From Achromobacter sp. MYb9 (GTDB taxonomy: Bacteria; Pseudomonadota; Gammaproteobacteria; Burkholderiales; Burkholderiaceae_B), in assembly GCF_002975275.1 (NCBI RefSeq), contig NZ_PCOQ01000032.1, forward strand, positions 1 to 62,818: DNA of 62,818 bases, in the 5' to 3' direction. The translations under genes were made by a program, and so were the position numbers. This document shows positions 1 to 8,301 of this stretch, one piece after another; position 1 is the stretch's first letter, and each line of letters starts with the position of its first letter. The notes beneath the pieces were generated by a model that saw only the letters and a list, made by a program, of their open reading frames with translations, had not been told where the DNA came from and searched no databases.

Positions 1-2
1 CG

Positions 3-3000
3 ATTGAAGCGCCGGCAGAGGCCGCTCACGAACTGGGTCAGCAGATCATCGTGGCTATTAGCGATGGCCTGATGCAGGTCCAGAGCGAAAAGAAGACGCC
101 GCACGAAGAGCCCCGTGTATGGATGCCTTCGCACAAGTCCCATGCGGCGACCGTAGCGTCGATGCCTGTACCGGCCAAGATAGCGCCCAAACGACACTCG
201 GACCAGGCTCGGACCGCGATCCGCGCGAGCATTGCTCAAACGCTCAAAGTGAGCGAGGCAGACCTCGAGGACGATCAACCGTTCTCGACATACGGTATTG
301 ATTCGGTCACAGGCGTGGCGCTGATCAATGCGATCAATCTGCAGCTAGGGTTGATGCTGCCCACCACCGTGTTGTTTGATCATGCCACGATTGCGCAGCT
401 TGGCGCGCATATCAGCGCAATCAGCCCCGCCCTTGAAGAACCCTCGAGCCCGGCGGCCTTATCCGTTGCGGCGACGCTCCCCAGGCTGGAAGCCTCCGTG
501 GAGAAAATCAAGATTATCCCGGTCGGACGAGGGCGCCGCCGGCATGGGGAAGCTATCGCCGCGCCGCCGCCTGCTGTGCAGCAAAGCCCGCAGAATACCG
601 GGTCGCTATATCGGCGCGTATGGCTGGAGCGGCCCGGCACGATTGACGATCTTCACATCAGAGAGGATCACCTGCCGCCCTTGGGCGCACACGACGTGCG
701 GATTGCGGTAAGAGCCTTCTCGCTGAACTTCGGTGACTTGTTGTGTGTGAAGGGCATGTATCCGACCCAGCCCGCCTATCCGTTCACGCCAGGCTTCGAG
801 GCCAGCGGAGTGGTGGTCGCGATTGGGTCGAAAGTGTCGCGTGTCGCAGTGGGCGACGCGGTGATTGCGCTGGCGGGATCTACCCTCGGAGCGCATGCGA
901 CGGCATTGACCTGCGCCGAGACCCGGGTGTTTGCCTGCCCGGCCGGTCTGTCGTTTGAGGCAGCTTGCGCGCTGCCTGGCGTGGCGCTGACGATGATCGA
1001 GTGTTTCAAGAAGGCGCAGCTCAAGCCTGGCGAGCGGATCCTGATTCAGACGGCGGCAGGCGGTGTCGGCTTGATCGCGGTGCAACTGGCCAAACATGCG
1101 GGGGCCGACATCTATGCAACCGCCGGGTCCGAGGCAAAGCTCGATTATCTGGCATCCCTGGGGGTGCCGCATCGGATCAACTATCAGAAAGAGGACTTCG
1201 AGGCGGCCATTCAGCGGTTGACGCACGGTCAAGGGGTGGATGTGGTGATCAATACCTTGCCTGGGGATGCCGTTCAAAAGGGCCTGAACTGTCTTGCTCC
1301 TGGCGGCCGCTATATCGAGATTGCGATGACGGCGTTGAAATCTGCGCGGTCGATCGACCTGTCGGGCCTGACCGACAACCAAGTGTTGTACAGCGTCGAT
1401 TTGAACAAGCTCAGCCACGGCAAACCTGCCATCCTTCAGGACTCCGTGCTCGAGATGGAGCGGTTGTTGGCCGAAGGCGTGATCAGTCCGACACTGGGCC
1501 GGACGTTCAACTTCAACGAAATCCAAAACGCCTACCGCTGGCTGCAGGACCGCCGGAATATCGGCAAAGTAGTGGTGAGCATTCCGGAAGAGGATCGCTT
1601 CGATGCCGACAAGACAATTGCGCTTGCACCGCAATTGGAACCGATCGCCGTGATCGGTATGAGCGGGCGCTTTCCAGCGGCGCCGGATGTAAATGCGTTC
1701 TGGGACAACCTGAGCGGCAATAGGGACTGCATTGCAGAGGTCCCTGAAAACCGCTGGCATCTTGATGGTTTCTTTAATTCCGATCGAGAAGAGGCCATCA
1801 ATAAAGGCATGAGCTACTGCAAATGGGGCGGTTTTATTGAATTCGATGGCCGCAGCCCCAGATCTTTTTTGTCCGGCGTTCTGGGGGACGATGAGCCAGA
1901 CAGCACGCCGTACCGGCTGACCGTGGAATCGATCTGGAGCGCCCTGGAGTCTTCCGGATATACGCGGTCGGCCTTGAAGAAAAGCACGCAATCCAGAACT
2001 GGCCTATATCTTGGAATGATTGGCGAACTGCGAAGGCCAGGCTCCGATGCCGCAGTGCAGCCGATGTCGTCCGGCAGCTCAAGCGCCCTTGTCGGTCATA
2101 TCTCGAAATTCTTCAATTTCACGGGGCCGACCATTGCGGTAGACACACTCAGCGCCTCGTCTGCGACGTCGATCCATATGGCTTGCCTGGATCTTCACTA
2201 TGGCAATTGCAGTGTTGCCGTTGTCAGCGGGGTAATGCTCCTGGACGAGGGGCTGTATCGCCGGGTATGCAAGGCAAACTATATGGCCAGCGGGACAGAG
2301 AGGCGGAGTTTCGCGGAAGGAAGAGATGGCGCGCTTTTCGGAGAGGGCGCTGCCACTGTGGTGCTTAAACCGCTGTCTCAGGCGATCCAGGACAAGGACA
2401 CCATTCTCGCGACAATAAAATCGACGACATCGCAGTTTGGGGATGGCTCGGTAGAGACCTTGTCCAGGGCGATGTCTGACAATGTCCTCCGCGCAAACGT
2501 GCCGCCTCGGACCATAACGCATGTGGAATGCTCCGCGAATGGATCGCCTTTTGGCGATGAACTCGAATATGTTGCCACGAGCAGGGTCTTCGAGGCTTTC
2601 ACGTCCGACCGGAATTACTGCTCCATCGGCTCTGTCAAGCCGAACATAGGGCATCTGGGGCCGGCCTCGGGAATGTCTCAGCTGCTGAAAGTAATCATGC
2701 AGATGAGACACGGAAAACTCGCGCCGTTCATGAATGCCACGGCATTTAGTCCGGTCTTGAATCAGAAATCCTCGCCGTTCTTCTTATGCAGCGAGATCCG
2801 ACCCTGGCCGCGCCAGCGGGTTACGGCCGAAGGGGCCGAACACGAGGTTCCAAGGCGAGCCATGATCAATTCGTTCGGCTATGGCGGGTTTTACGCGGGC
2901 GCTATCGTAGAGGAATACATCGACCAGAATGATGCCCTGCGAAGCGTCCACTTCTCCGCTGGCAGGCCCGGGCCACAGGTTATTGTTCTATCGGCCGATG

Positions 3001-3428
3001 ACAAGGGTGACCTGAAGGTAAAGCTGAACCAGCTGTCCCAGCATTTGAAGGGGAATCCGCAGGTTTCAATGGATGATCTTGCCTACACCCTGCAGATAGG
3101 GCGAGAGGCGATGTCCTATCGTTGGGCCACCGTCGCGACGGGCTACGATGATCTGCTTGATACGCTGGCCGATCCTTTCCAGGAGCTTCGTCCCGCAAAA
3201 ACGAAAAATGGCGTATTTTTCGGTTGCGTCGCCAGCCTCTCGCCACGATGCAAACAAAGGCCCGCCGGGGCAGATCCGCAGTGCCCGGTCTGGAATGATG
3301 CCGATGAAAGTGATTTATTGAACTTGGCATCATGGTGGGTGGACGGCGGCGATGTGCCATGGAATGAATGCGCCCCCGACGATGCCCGAAGAATTGCGCT
3401 ACCCGCCTATCCGTTTGCAATCCCATGA
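3..3428 (+). CDS. Modular polyketide synthase, 3' part (ACP-ER-KS0)
   Basis: The frame is open to the left edge, so this is the C-terminal 1141 residues of a larger protein; the GTG at 51 is not the true start. Domains in order: an acyl carrier protein (about 198-417; phosphopantetheine Ser in GIDSVTG, codon 303-305); a zinc-free MDR enoylreductase (about 609-1600; NADPH loop near GGVGLIAVQLAK); a ketosynthase (about 1640-2930); and a post-KS linker ending in a PAYPFA-like motif. The KS looks non-elongating: the VDTACSS Cys is Ser (codon 2151-2153) and the HGTGT His is Ser (codon 2532-2534), while the NIGH His (2652-2654) is kept. No acyltransferase is visible, which fits a trans-AT type, but the upstream part is missing. 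G+C is visibly lower than in the rest of the window (32/60 in 2161-2220 against 43/60 in 7201-7260). The stop overlaps the next start (ATGA). Confidence 0.9.
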   Translation: MEAPAEAAHELGQQIIVAISDGLMQVQSEKKTPHEEPRVWMPSHKSHAATVASMPVPAKIAPKRHSDQARTAIRASIAQTLKVSEADLEDDQPFSTYGIDSVTGVALINAINLQLGLMLPTTVLFDHATIAQLGAHISAISPALEEPSSPAALSVAATLPRLEASVEKIKIIPVGRGRRRHGEAIAAPPPAVQQSPQNTGSLYRRVWLERPGTIDDLHIREDHLPPLGAHDVRIAVRAFSLNFGDLLCVKGMYPTQPAYPFTPGFEASGVVVAIGSKVSRVAVGDAVIALAGSTLGAHATALTCAETRVFACPAGLSFEAACALPGVALTMIECFKKAQLKPGERILIQTAAGGVGLIAVQLAKHAGADIYATAGSEAKLDYLASLGVPHRINYQKEDFEAAIQRLTHGQGVDVVINTLPGDAVQKGLNCLAPGGRYIEIAMTALKSARSIDLSGLTDNQVLYSVDLNKLSHGKPAILQDSVLEMERLLAEGVISPTLGRTFNFNEIQNAYRWLQDRRNIGKVVVSIPEEDRFDADKTIALAPQLEPIAVIGMSGRFPAAPDVNAFWDNLSGNRDCIAEVPENRWHLDGFFNSDREEAINKGMSYCKWGGFIEFDGRSPRSFLSGVLGDDEPDSTPYRLTVESIWSALESSGYTRSALKKSTQSRTGLYLGMIGELRRPGSDAAVQPMSSGSSSALVGHISKFFNFTGPTIAVDTLSASSATSIHMACLDLHYGNCSVAVVSGVMLLDEGLYRRVCKANYMASGTERRSFAEGRDGALFGEGAATVVLKPLSQAIQDKDTILATIKSTTSQFGDGSVETLSRAMSDNVLRANVPPRTITHVECSANGSPFGDELEYVATSRVFEAFTSDRNYCSIGSVKPNIGHLGPASGMSQLLKVIMQMRHGKLAPFMNATAFSPVLNQKSSPFFLCSEIRPWPRQRVTAEGAEHEVPRRAMINSFGYGGFYAGAIVEEYIDQNDALRSVHFSAGRPGPQVIVLSADDKGDLKVKLNQLSQHLKGNPQVSMDDLAYTLQIGREAMSYRWATVATGYDDLLDTLADPFQELRPAKTKNGVFFGCVASLSPRCKQRPAGADPQCPVWNDADESDLLNLASWWVDGGDVPWNECAPDDARRIALPAYPFAIP

Positions 3429-4123
3429 GCCTTTCACGTCCGGTCGGGCATGGCTCGATGTCTCGCGCTCTGGGTCTGGAGGGCGACGTGAGCCGCGAGC
3501 TCCTGCAACTGACCTGTCAGCCTGTCGCTTGCGCTGTCGAGATCATTGATCAAGACGGGGGCCTGTTGCCTGAGGAAATGGTCGTTGTCAGGAACGCTGC
3601 CTGGAAGCGGAGGGTGGAGTTTGCCGCGGGACGATCTGCCGCCAGGCGGGCGTTAGGGAAAATGGGTGAGCCTTCTCAACCGATCCCGAAGGGAAAACTG
3701 GGCGAGCCAATATGGCCGGCAGGGTACGGCGGGTCGATCAGCCATGATGGCCCGTTCGCAGCGGCTATCGTTCACGCCATCAAGACGTCCGCCGAGGCCC
3801 TGGCGATTGACCTGATAGACGCTTCCGATTTGACGCGCTATTGGGAGGTTTCCCACCTTGTCCGGGCGGCGGGTGAGTCGTCGGAGATTGCTGGCGATCC
3901 GAGGTCCGCGGCGCTTCTGTTCGGGGCGAAAGAGGCGGCAATTAAGCTGATATCTCCTCGCGCTGAACGTTACATAGGATTTGAGCGTCTTGTGGCCGCC
4001 AGGACAAATCGCGGGTTCCAGATAAGGTGCACGTACAGCAATCTATGTATTCTGGTGCGAACCTTCGAGTCCAACGGCATCATTGTGTCGCTGGGGATTC
4101 TCGACCGCCCGTGTGGCGCATGA
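3425..4123 (+). CDS. 4'-phosphopantetheinyl transferase (EntD/Sfp superfamily)
   Basis: This 232-residue protein should move the phosphopantetheine arm from CoA to the Ser of carrier proteins, activating the adjacent polyketide synthase. EntD-like hallmarks are visible: the RRVEFAAGRSAARRAL segment, WPAGYGGSISHDG before the core, an LAIDLID segment holding the metal-binding Asp, and FGAKEAAIKL with the conserved KEA. The ATG at 3425 overlaps the synthase stop as ATGA, so I chose it over an in-frame ATG at 3368 lying inside the synthase gene. The overlap implies coupled translation and a dedicated role. Base composition matches the synthase rather than the genes to the right. A terminator follows at 4167. 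Confidence 0.82.
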   Translation: MSLSRPVGHGSMSRALGLEGDVSRELLQLTCQPVACAVEIIDQDGGLLPEEMVVVRNAAWKRRVEFAAGRSAARRALGKMGEPSQPIPKGKLGEPIWPAGYGGSISHDGPFAAAIVHAIKTSAEALAIDLIDASDLTRYWEVSHLVRAAGESSEIAGDPRSAALLFGAKEAAIKLISPRAERYIGFERLVAARTNRGFQIRCTYSNLCILVRTFESNGIIVSLGILDRPCGA

Positions 4124-4166
4124 GCCGCCCGCTTGGCGCGCTCCAGTGTCGCCGTAAAGTCAAACA

Positions 4167-4192
4167 AAAACAGCGCCTTAGGGCGCTGTTTT
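4167..4192. terminator. Bidirectional rho-independent terminator
   Basis: A perfect 11-bp stem (4167-4177 pairing with 4182-4192) with loop TTAG is flanked by A and T runs on both sides. It can end transcription from the PPTase on the plus strand and from the tRNA gene on the minus strand. Confidence 0.85.
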
Positions 4193-4223
4193 AGACTTCT
4201 TCAGATCACTCTGGAACTTGAAA

Positions 4224-4299
<76 letters not shown>

Positions 4300-4316
4300 A
4301 ATGAAGCAAGACCAAA

Positions 4317-4346
4317 ACTATACAGGAACAATCCAGCGGCGCGCAA
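4317..4346 (-). promoter_or_regulatory. Putative tRNA-Ala promoter
   Basis: On the minus strand TTGCGC (4346-4341) and TATAGT (4322-4317) are separated by 18 bp and end about 18 nt before the tRNA. xthA lies upstream on the same strand, so read-through is also possible. Confidence 0.5.
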
Positions 4347-4367
4347 TATGCCGCCCGCCGAAAGTTC

Positions 4368-5150
4368 TCAGACGAATTCCAGGGTGGCGACGACCGGCGC
4401 ATGGTCCGACGGCTGTTCGTTGCGGCGCGGCTCCTTGTCGATCACGCAGGCAATGCAACGCTTGACCAGCGGGGCTGACAGCAAGACGTGGTCGATCCGC
4501 AGGCCGGCGTTGCGGCGGAAGGCGAATTGGCGGTAATCCCACCAGGAAAACGACTTTTCCGGCTGCTCGAACAGGCGGAAGGAATCGGTCAGGCCCAGGT
4601 CGAGCAGCGCGCGCAAGGCGGCACGTTCCGGTTCAGACACCAGCACCTGGCCTTCCCATTTTTCCGGGTTGTGCACGTCTTCATCGGCAGGGGCGACGTT
4701 GTAGTCGCCCAGCACGGCCAGGCGGGGATACTGCTTGATCTCGTCGGCCAGCCAGTTGCGCATGGCGTCGAACCAGGCCAGCTTGTAGACGTATTTGTCG
4801 GAATCCACCGATTGCCCGTTGGGGCAGTAGGCGCATACGACTCGCACGTCGCCTTCGGGGCTGGGGAAAGTCAGGGCCAGGACGCGCTGTTGCGGATCTT
4901 CGTAGCCGGGGATGTTGCGCACCATCGACGTGCCCGGCACGCGCGAGATGATGGCGACGCCGTTATAGGTCTTTTGGCCAGCCCAGACCGCGTGGTAGCC
5001 GGCTTCCTTGAAAGCGGCTTCGGGAAACTTGTCGTCGGTAAGCTTCAGTTCCTGGATGCACAGCACGTCGACCGGATTGGCGGCCAGCCAGTCCAGCACC
5101 TGTTGCAGGCGCACATTCAGGGAGTTCACGTTCCAGGTGGCTAATTTCAT
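4368..5150 (-). CDS. xthA: Exodeoxyribonuclease III / AP endonuclease
   Basis: This 260-residue enzyme of the endonuclease/exonuclease/phosphatase fold cuts DNA at abasic sites and trims 3' ends in base excision repair, in the cytoplasm. It opens with MKLATWNVNSLNVR, and the catalytic set is intact: E34 in CIQELK, D149 and N151 in GDYNVAP, D220 in RIDHVLL, and the D249-H250 pair in PSDHAPV. Length matches the family (about 255-270). The ATG at 5150 starts directly on the conserved N-terminus. The gene stands alone; the same-strand tRNA-Ala lies 68 nt downstream. Some Burkholderiales carry two such paralogues, so it may not be the only one in the genome. Confidence 0.95.
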   Translation of the reverse strand: MKLATWNVNSLNVRLQQVLDWLAANPVDVLCIQELKLTDDKFPEAAFKEAGYHAVWAGQKTYNGVAIISRVPGTSMVRNIPGYEDPQQRVLALTFPSPEGDVRVVCAYCPNGQSVDSDKYVYKLAWFDAMRNWLADEIKQYPRLAVLGDYNVAPADEDVHNPEKWEGQVLVSEPERAALRALLDLGLTDSFRLFEQPEKSFSWWDYRQFAFRRNAGLRIDHVLLSAPLVKRCIACVIDKEPRRNEQPSDHAPVVATLEFV

Positions 5151-5430
5151 GGTTCTTATCGGTCATTGACGGGGGCCGCGGCGCGTGGCCGGCGCGGTCC
5201 GGAAGAAGGGCGCTGCCGGCTTGCATGCCGCGTGGGTGGCAGGCCGCGGCGGGCCGTCCCGGCGAACGACGAATGATACCTTGCGCCGGGGTCGGATTTG
5301 CCGGGCGCCACGGAGGGCGCCGCTGAAGGATCGGGCCGAGACGACGCAACAATCCGGTGAGAATTGCTGAACCTTATCGTCGGTATCGTTTCGTAATATC
5401 TCCGCTGAAAGAATAATGAAAGGCGGAGAG

Positions 5431-5640
5431 ATGGCGATATGCAGCGAATGCGAGAACATCGTGCAGCACACCCGTGGGGCGCCGGGCCATGCCGGGCTGA
5501 TCCGCCTTGGCGCCGTGCGCAGCCTGGGGGCGGCCAAGCGCAAGGCCACGCACGAAGCGTTCGTCTGCGCGGTCTGCGATACCGGATGGGATTACCTGGA
5601 CGACAAGCGCGATCCGTCGGCGGGATGGACGCGGTGCTGA
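5431..5640 (+). CDS. Small CxxC protein (putative zinc-ribbon)
   Basis: I do not recognise the function. The 69-residue product starts MAICSECENIVQH and has two cysteine pairs, CSEC near the N-terminus and CAVC (FVCAVCDTGW) near the middle, about 45 residues apart, which could bind one zinc. A final Cys is the last residue. The ATG at 5431 is preferred over 5416 because GGAGAG lies just before it. It stands alone between xthA (divergent) and a GntR regulator (convergent). Codon bias is normal for this genome, which supports a real gene. The 280 nt upstream (5151-5430) show no other gene, only G+C-rich DNA turning A+T-richer near 5380-5415, where a promoter could lie. Confidence 0.6.
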   Translation: MAICSECENIVQHTRGAPGHAGLIRLGAVRSLGAAKRKATHEAFVCAVCDTGWDYLDDKRDPSAGWTRC

Positions 5641-5677
5641 CGGTGTGCTGACGGTCCTTGGGCCCCGGCCGGGCTGA

Positions 5678-6481
5678 TCAGTGTTCGGAACCGCTGTTCA
5701 GCATCCGGCTTTTCGCTTTTTCGATGTGCGCGCGCATGACGTTGCGGGCGCCGTCCGCGTCCTGTTGCAGGATCAACAGGTAGATGTGCCGGTGTTCGTC
5801 GATGGCGGCGCGGGTGCGTTTCCAGGGTTCGCTGTGGACCAGATGGCGCATGACGTTCACGGCGTGGCTGACGTCGTACTCCAGCGATTTCAACACTTGC
5901 ACGAAGCGCTGGTTGCTGGTGGCCGCCGCGATGGCGCGGTGGAAGCCGTAGTCGTGATGGTGGGCGATGGCGCCTGAGGCGTCGGCTTCTTCATAGCCCG
6001 TCAGCATCCGATCCATTTCGCGCAGGTCGTCCGCGGTGCGGCGCAGGGCTGCCAGATAGGCGCATTCGGGTTCGATCACCATGCGCAGTTCCAGGCCTTC
6101 CAGGATATGGCCAACGCGGCGTGCCGGGTCCACGGCGGGCATGCCGCCCATCAGGTCGGGCTTGGCGCGCACGTAGGTGCCTGACCCGCGGATGGAGTCC
6201 ACGAGCTGGTCTTCGCGCAGACGGTCCAATGCCTGCCGGACCACGGGGCGCGACACCTCGAACAACGCCGCCAGTTCCAGTTCCGTCGGCAGTTTGTTGC
6301 CGGGCGGGATCTTGCCGGTGGCGATGGCGTAGAACAGGCTTTCGTACACGCGTTCAGCAAAGCGTTCGGCGCGCACATAGCCCAAGCCAGAGGCCACTTC
6401 GGCCAGCACGTCCAATTCAGGACGGGGGCGGGTGGCGGCTTGCAACAACGATTCCAGCTGCGGGTCACGCACGTCGCTCAT
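5678..6481 (-). CDS. GntR/FadR-family (FCD domain) transcriptional regulator
   Basis: This 267-residue regulator has a GntR winged helix at about residues 38-105 (PTELELAALFEVSRPVVRQA, then IRGSGTYV for the wing) and an all-helical FCD domain at about 145-255 with spaced His residues (HHHDYGFHRAI, EHRHIYLLIL) that usually bind a metal and a carboxylate ligand. It carries an N-terminal extension of about 35 residues before the helix-turn-helix. It diverges from an aldehyde dehydrogenase at 6756, with two inverted repeats between them, so it probably controls that gene and itself in response to a small organic acid. The ligand cannot be read from the sequence. Confidence 0.85.
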   Translation of the reverse strand: MSDVRDPQLESLLQAATRPRPELDVLAEVASGLGYVRAERFAERVYESLFYAIATGKIPPGNKLPTELELAALFEVSRPVVRQALDRLREDQLVDSIRGSGTYVRAKPDLMGGMPAVDPARRVGHILEGLELRMVIEPECAYLAALRRTADDLREMDRMLTGYEEADASGAIAHHHDYGFHRAIAAATSNQRFVQVLKSLEYDVSHAVNVMRHLVHSEPWKRTRAAIDEHRHIYLLILQQDADGARNVMRAHIEKAKSRMLNSGSEH

Positions 6482-6541
6482 CAGCGTGCTCCTGATGTAA
6501 GTGCCAGGATTGTCATTCGGGATAACAGCCGTGGCGGAAAG

Positions 6542-6559
6542 GGATTCAGCCGTGAATCC
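6542..6559. promoter_or_regulatory. Inverted repeat in the regulator/dehydrogenase gap
   Basis: GGATTCA and TGAATCC form a perfect 7-bp inverted repeat with a 4-bp centre, 60 bp upstream of the GntR gene. It could be an operator for the divergent regulator. Confidence 0.4.
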
Positions 6560-6619
6560 TTGAAATATTAGGGATTACCCGATCGGCCAGGAAAATATCC
6601 TGAAGCTTGGGATAAAAGC

Positions 6620-6636
6620 TGTCAATTCAATTGACA
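6620..6636. promoter_or_regulatory. 17-bp perfect palindrome, candidate GntR operator
   Basis: TGTCAATT-C-AATTGACA is a perfect 8-bp inverted repeat around one base, in the middle of the 274-bp gap between the GntR regulator and the aldehyde dehydrogenase. FadR-subfamily operators are typically short palindromes of this size, so it is the best operator candidate here. Confidence 0.55.
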
Positions 6637-6680
6637 AGTTACGGTGGCCTCTCGTACCTTGCTTGAAACCATTGCTCCGC

Positions 6681-6710
6681 GCTGCGTGACGCCATTCGTG
6701 CGTCACGAGC
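6681..6710 (+). other. Leader stem-loop before the aldehyde dehydrogenase
   Basis: CGTGACG (6685-6691) pairs with CGTCACG (6701-6707); GCT and AGC extend the stem past one bulged G. It is followed by CCTTTTCG and lies 45 nt before the GTG start. It could be an attenuator or an upstream terminator; the T-run is weak. Confidence 0.3.
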
Positions 6711-6755
6711 CCTTTTCGCAACCGGCCATCGGGCCGCTACTTTACTCCGCACATC

Positions 6756-8189
6756 GTGACTCAGAAGAACTTTATCGCCAATCAATGGGTGGCGGCCGCC
6801 GCCGGTGAAACCATTCCCGTCCTGAACCCGTCCGATGGCAAGGCCTTCGAGGCGATCGCCCGTTCGGGCGAAGCGGATATCGACCGCGCCGTGGAGGCCG
6901 CCCGCGAAGCCTTTGAAGGCGAGTGGGGCCAGATGGCGCCTGCCGCGCGCAGCCGGTTGCTGATGCGCATCGCGTTTGCGCTGCTGGACCGCCAGGAAGA
7001 ATTGGCGCAGTTGGAATCGGCCGATACGGGCAAGCCCATCAAGCAGGCCCGCGCGGATGCCGCGGCGGTGGCGCGCTATTTCGAGTTCTACGCCGGCGCG
7101 GTCGACAAGCTGCATGGCGAGACCATTCCCTACACCCCGGGATTCACGGTGCTGACGGTACGCGAAGCGCATGGCGTCACCGGCCACATCGTGCCCTGGA
7201 ACTACCCCTTGCAGATCTTCGGCCGCAGCGTCGGCGCGGCGCTGGCCGCGGGCAATGCCTGCGTGGTCAAGCCCGCCGAAGACGCGTGCCTGTCGCTGTT
7301 GAAGCTGGCCGAGATCGCCGCCGAAGTGGGTTTGCCCGCCGGCGCCTTGAACATCGTCACCGGCTACGGCCACGAGGCCGGTGCGGCGTTGACCGCGCAT
7401 CCGGGCATCGACCACATCTCGTTCACCGGCTCGCCGCAGACGGGCAAGATGGTGGCGCATGCCGCCGCTGAAAACCATGTGCCGGTCACGCTGGAACTGG
7501 GTGGCAAGTCGCCGCAAGTCGTGTTCGACGATGCCGACCTGGACGCCGCCATGCCGGTGCTGTTGGCCGCCATCATTCAGAACGCCGGCCAGACCTGCTC
7601 GGCGGGCAGCCGCGTGCTGATTCAGCGCGGCGTGTACGAAACGGTGCTCAAGCGCTTGTCGGATGCGTTCTCGGCCACCGTCACCGGCCCCGCCGCGCAA
7701 GACCTGGACGTGGGCCCGCTGATCAGCGCCCGCCAGCACGACCGCGTGCGGGGTTTCCTGGCGGAAGCCGAGGCCGAAGGCCTGAAGGTCGCCGCGAGCG
7801 GCACGCTTGCTAACGGCACGCCGGAGTCCGGCTATTACCAGCCGCCCGTGCTGTTCCGCGACGTGCCGCCCGATAGCCGCCTGGCGCAGGAAGAAGTGTT
7901 TGGCCCCGTGTTGGCCGCAATGGTGTTCGACACCGAGGAAGAAGCACTGGAAATCGCCAACGGCACGCTGTACGGCCTGGTGGCGGGCGTGTGGACCCGC
8001 GACGGCGCGCGCCAGATGCGCCTGGCCCGCAAGCTGCGCGCCGGGCAGGTGTTCGTGAACAACTACGGCGCCGGCGGTGGCGTGGAACTGCCTTTCGGCG
8101 GTTCGCGCCAGTCGGGCTACGGTCGTGAAAAGGGCTTCGAAGCGCTGTATGGCTTCACGACGCTGAAGACCATCGCGATCCGTCATTGA
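6756..8189 (+). CDS. NAD(P)-dependent aldehyde dehydrogenase
   Basis: This 477-residue ALDH-superfamily enzyme oxidises an aldehyde to its acid with NAD(P). Catalytic residues are intact: N149 in PWNYP, general base E247 in LELGGKSP, nucleophile C281 in GQTCSAGSR; the cofactor loop FTGSPQTGK is present. The closest look is to betaine-aldehyde or gamma-aminobutyraldehyde-type dehydrogenases, but the substrate cannot be fixed. The start is a GTG with no convincing Shine-Dalgarno; no in-frame ATG occurs before the conserved NFIANQW segment. The divergent GntR/FCD regulator probably controls it through the palindrome at 6620. A hairpin at 8199 follows. Confidence 0.9.
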   Translation: MTQKNFIANQWVAAAAGETIPVLNPSDGKAFEAIARSGEADIDRAVEAAREAFEGEWGQMAPAARSRLLMRIAFALLDRQEELAQLESADTGKPIKQARADAAAVARYFEFYAGAVDKLHGETIPYTPGFTVLTVREAHGVTGHIVPWNYPLQIFGRSVGAALAAGNACVVKPAEDACLSLLKLAEIAAEVGLPAGALNIVTGYGHEAGAALTAHPGIDHISFTGSPQTGKMVAHAAAENHVPVTLELGGKSPQVVFDDADLDAAMPVLLAAIIQNAGQTCSAGSRVLIQRGVYETVLKRLSDAFSATVTGPAAQDLDVGPLISARQHDRVRGFLAEAEAEGLKVAASGTLANGTPESGYYQPPVLFRDVPPDSRLAQEEVFGPVLAAMVFDTEEEALEIANGTLYGLVAGVWTRDGARQMRLARKLRAGQVFVNNYGAGGGVELPFGGSRQSGYGREKGFEALYGFTTLKTIAIRH

Positions 8190-8198
8190 TATCGCGGC

Positions 8199-8216
8199 GG
8201 GTGGCGTCCGCCACCC
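8199..8216 (+). terminator. Hairpin after aldehyde dehydrogenase
   Basis: GGGTGGC and GCCACCC form a 7-bp stem with loop GTCC nine bases after the stop. The downstream T-run is poor (GGTCTTG), so termination may be weak. Confidence 0.45.
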
Positions 8217-8301
8217 GGTCTTGCGGGGCGGTTCCTGGCAAAATATCGGTTAACGTTGACGTTTTGCTTCAGGGGCCTGCCGCCCCGTATTCAGGATCCG
8301 T

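Noticed and set aside
606..1991. Long antisense frame opposite the polyketide synthase
   Set aside because: It has no recognisable domain and mirrors the codon bias of the sense gene; typical shadow in G+C-rich DNA.
6639..8186. Long antisense frame opposite the aldehyde dehydrogenase
   Set aside because: Arg/His/Gln-rich shadow translation with no family features, while the sense strand has all ALDH catalytic residues.
8190..8301. FMN riboswitch before ribE
   Set aside because: The 112 nt upstream lack the conserved RFN element pieces; only a short terminator-like hairpin is visible.
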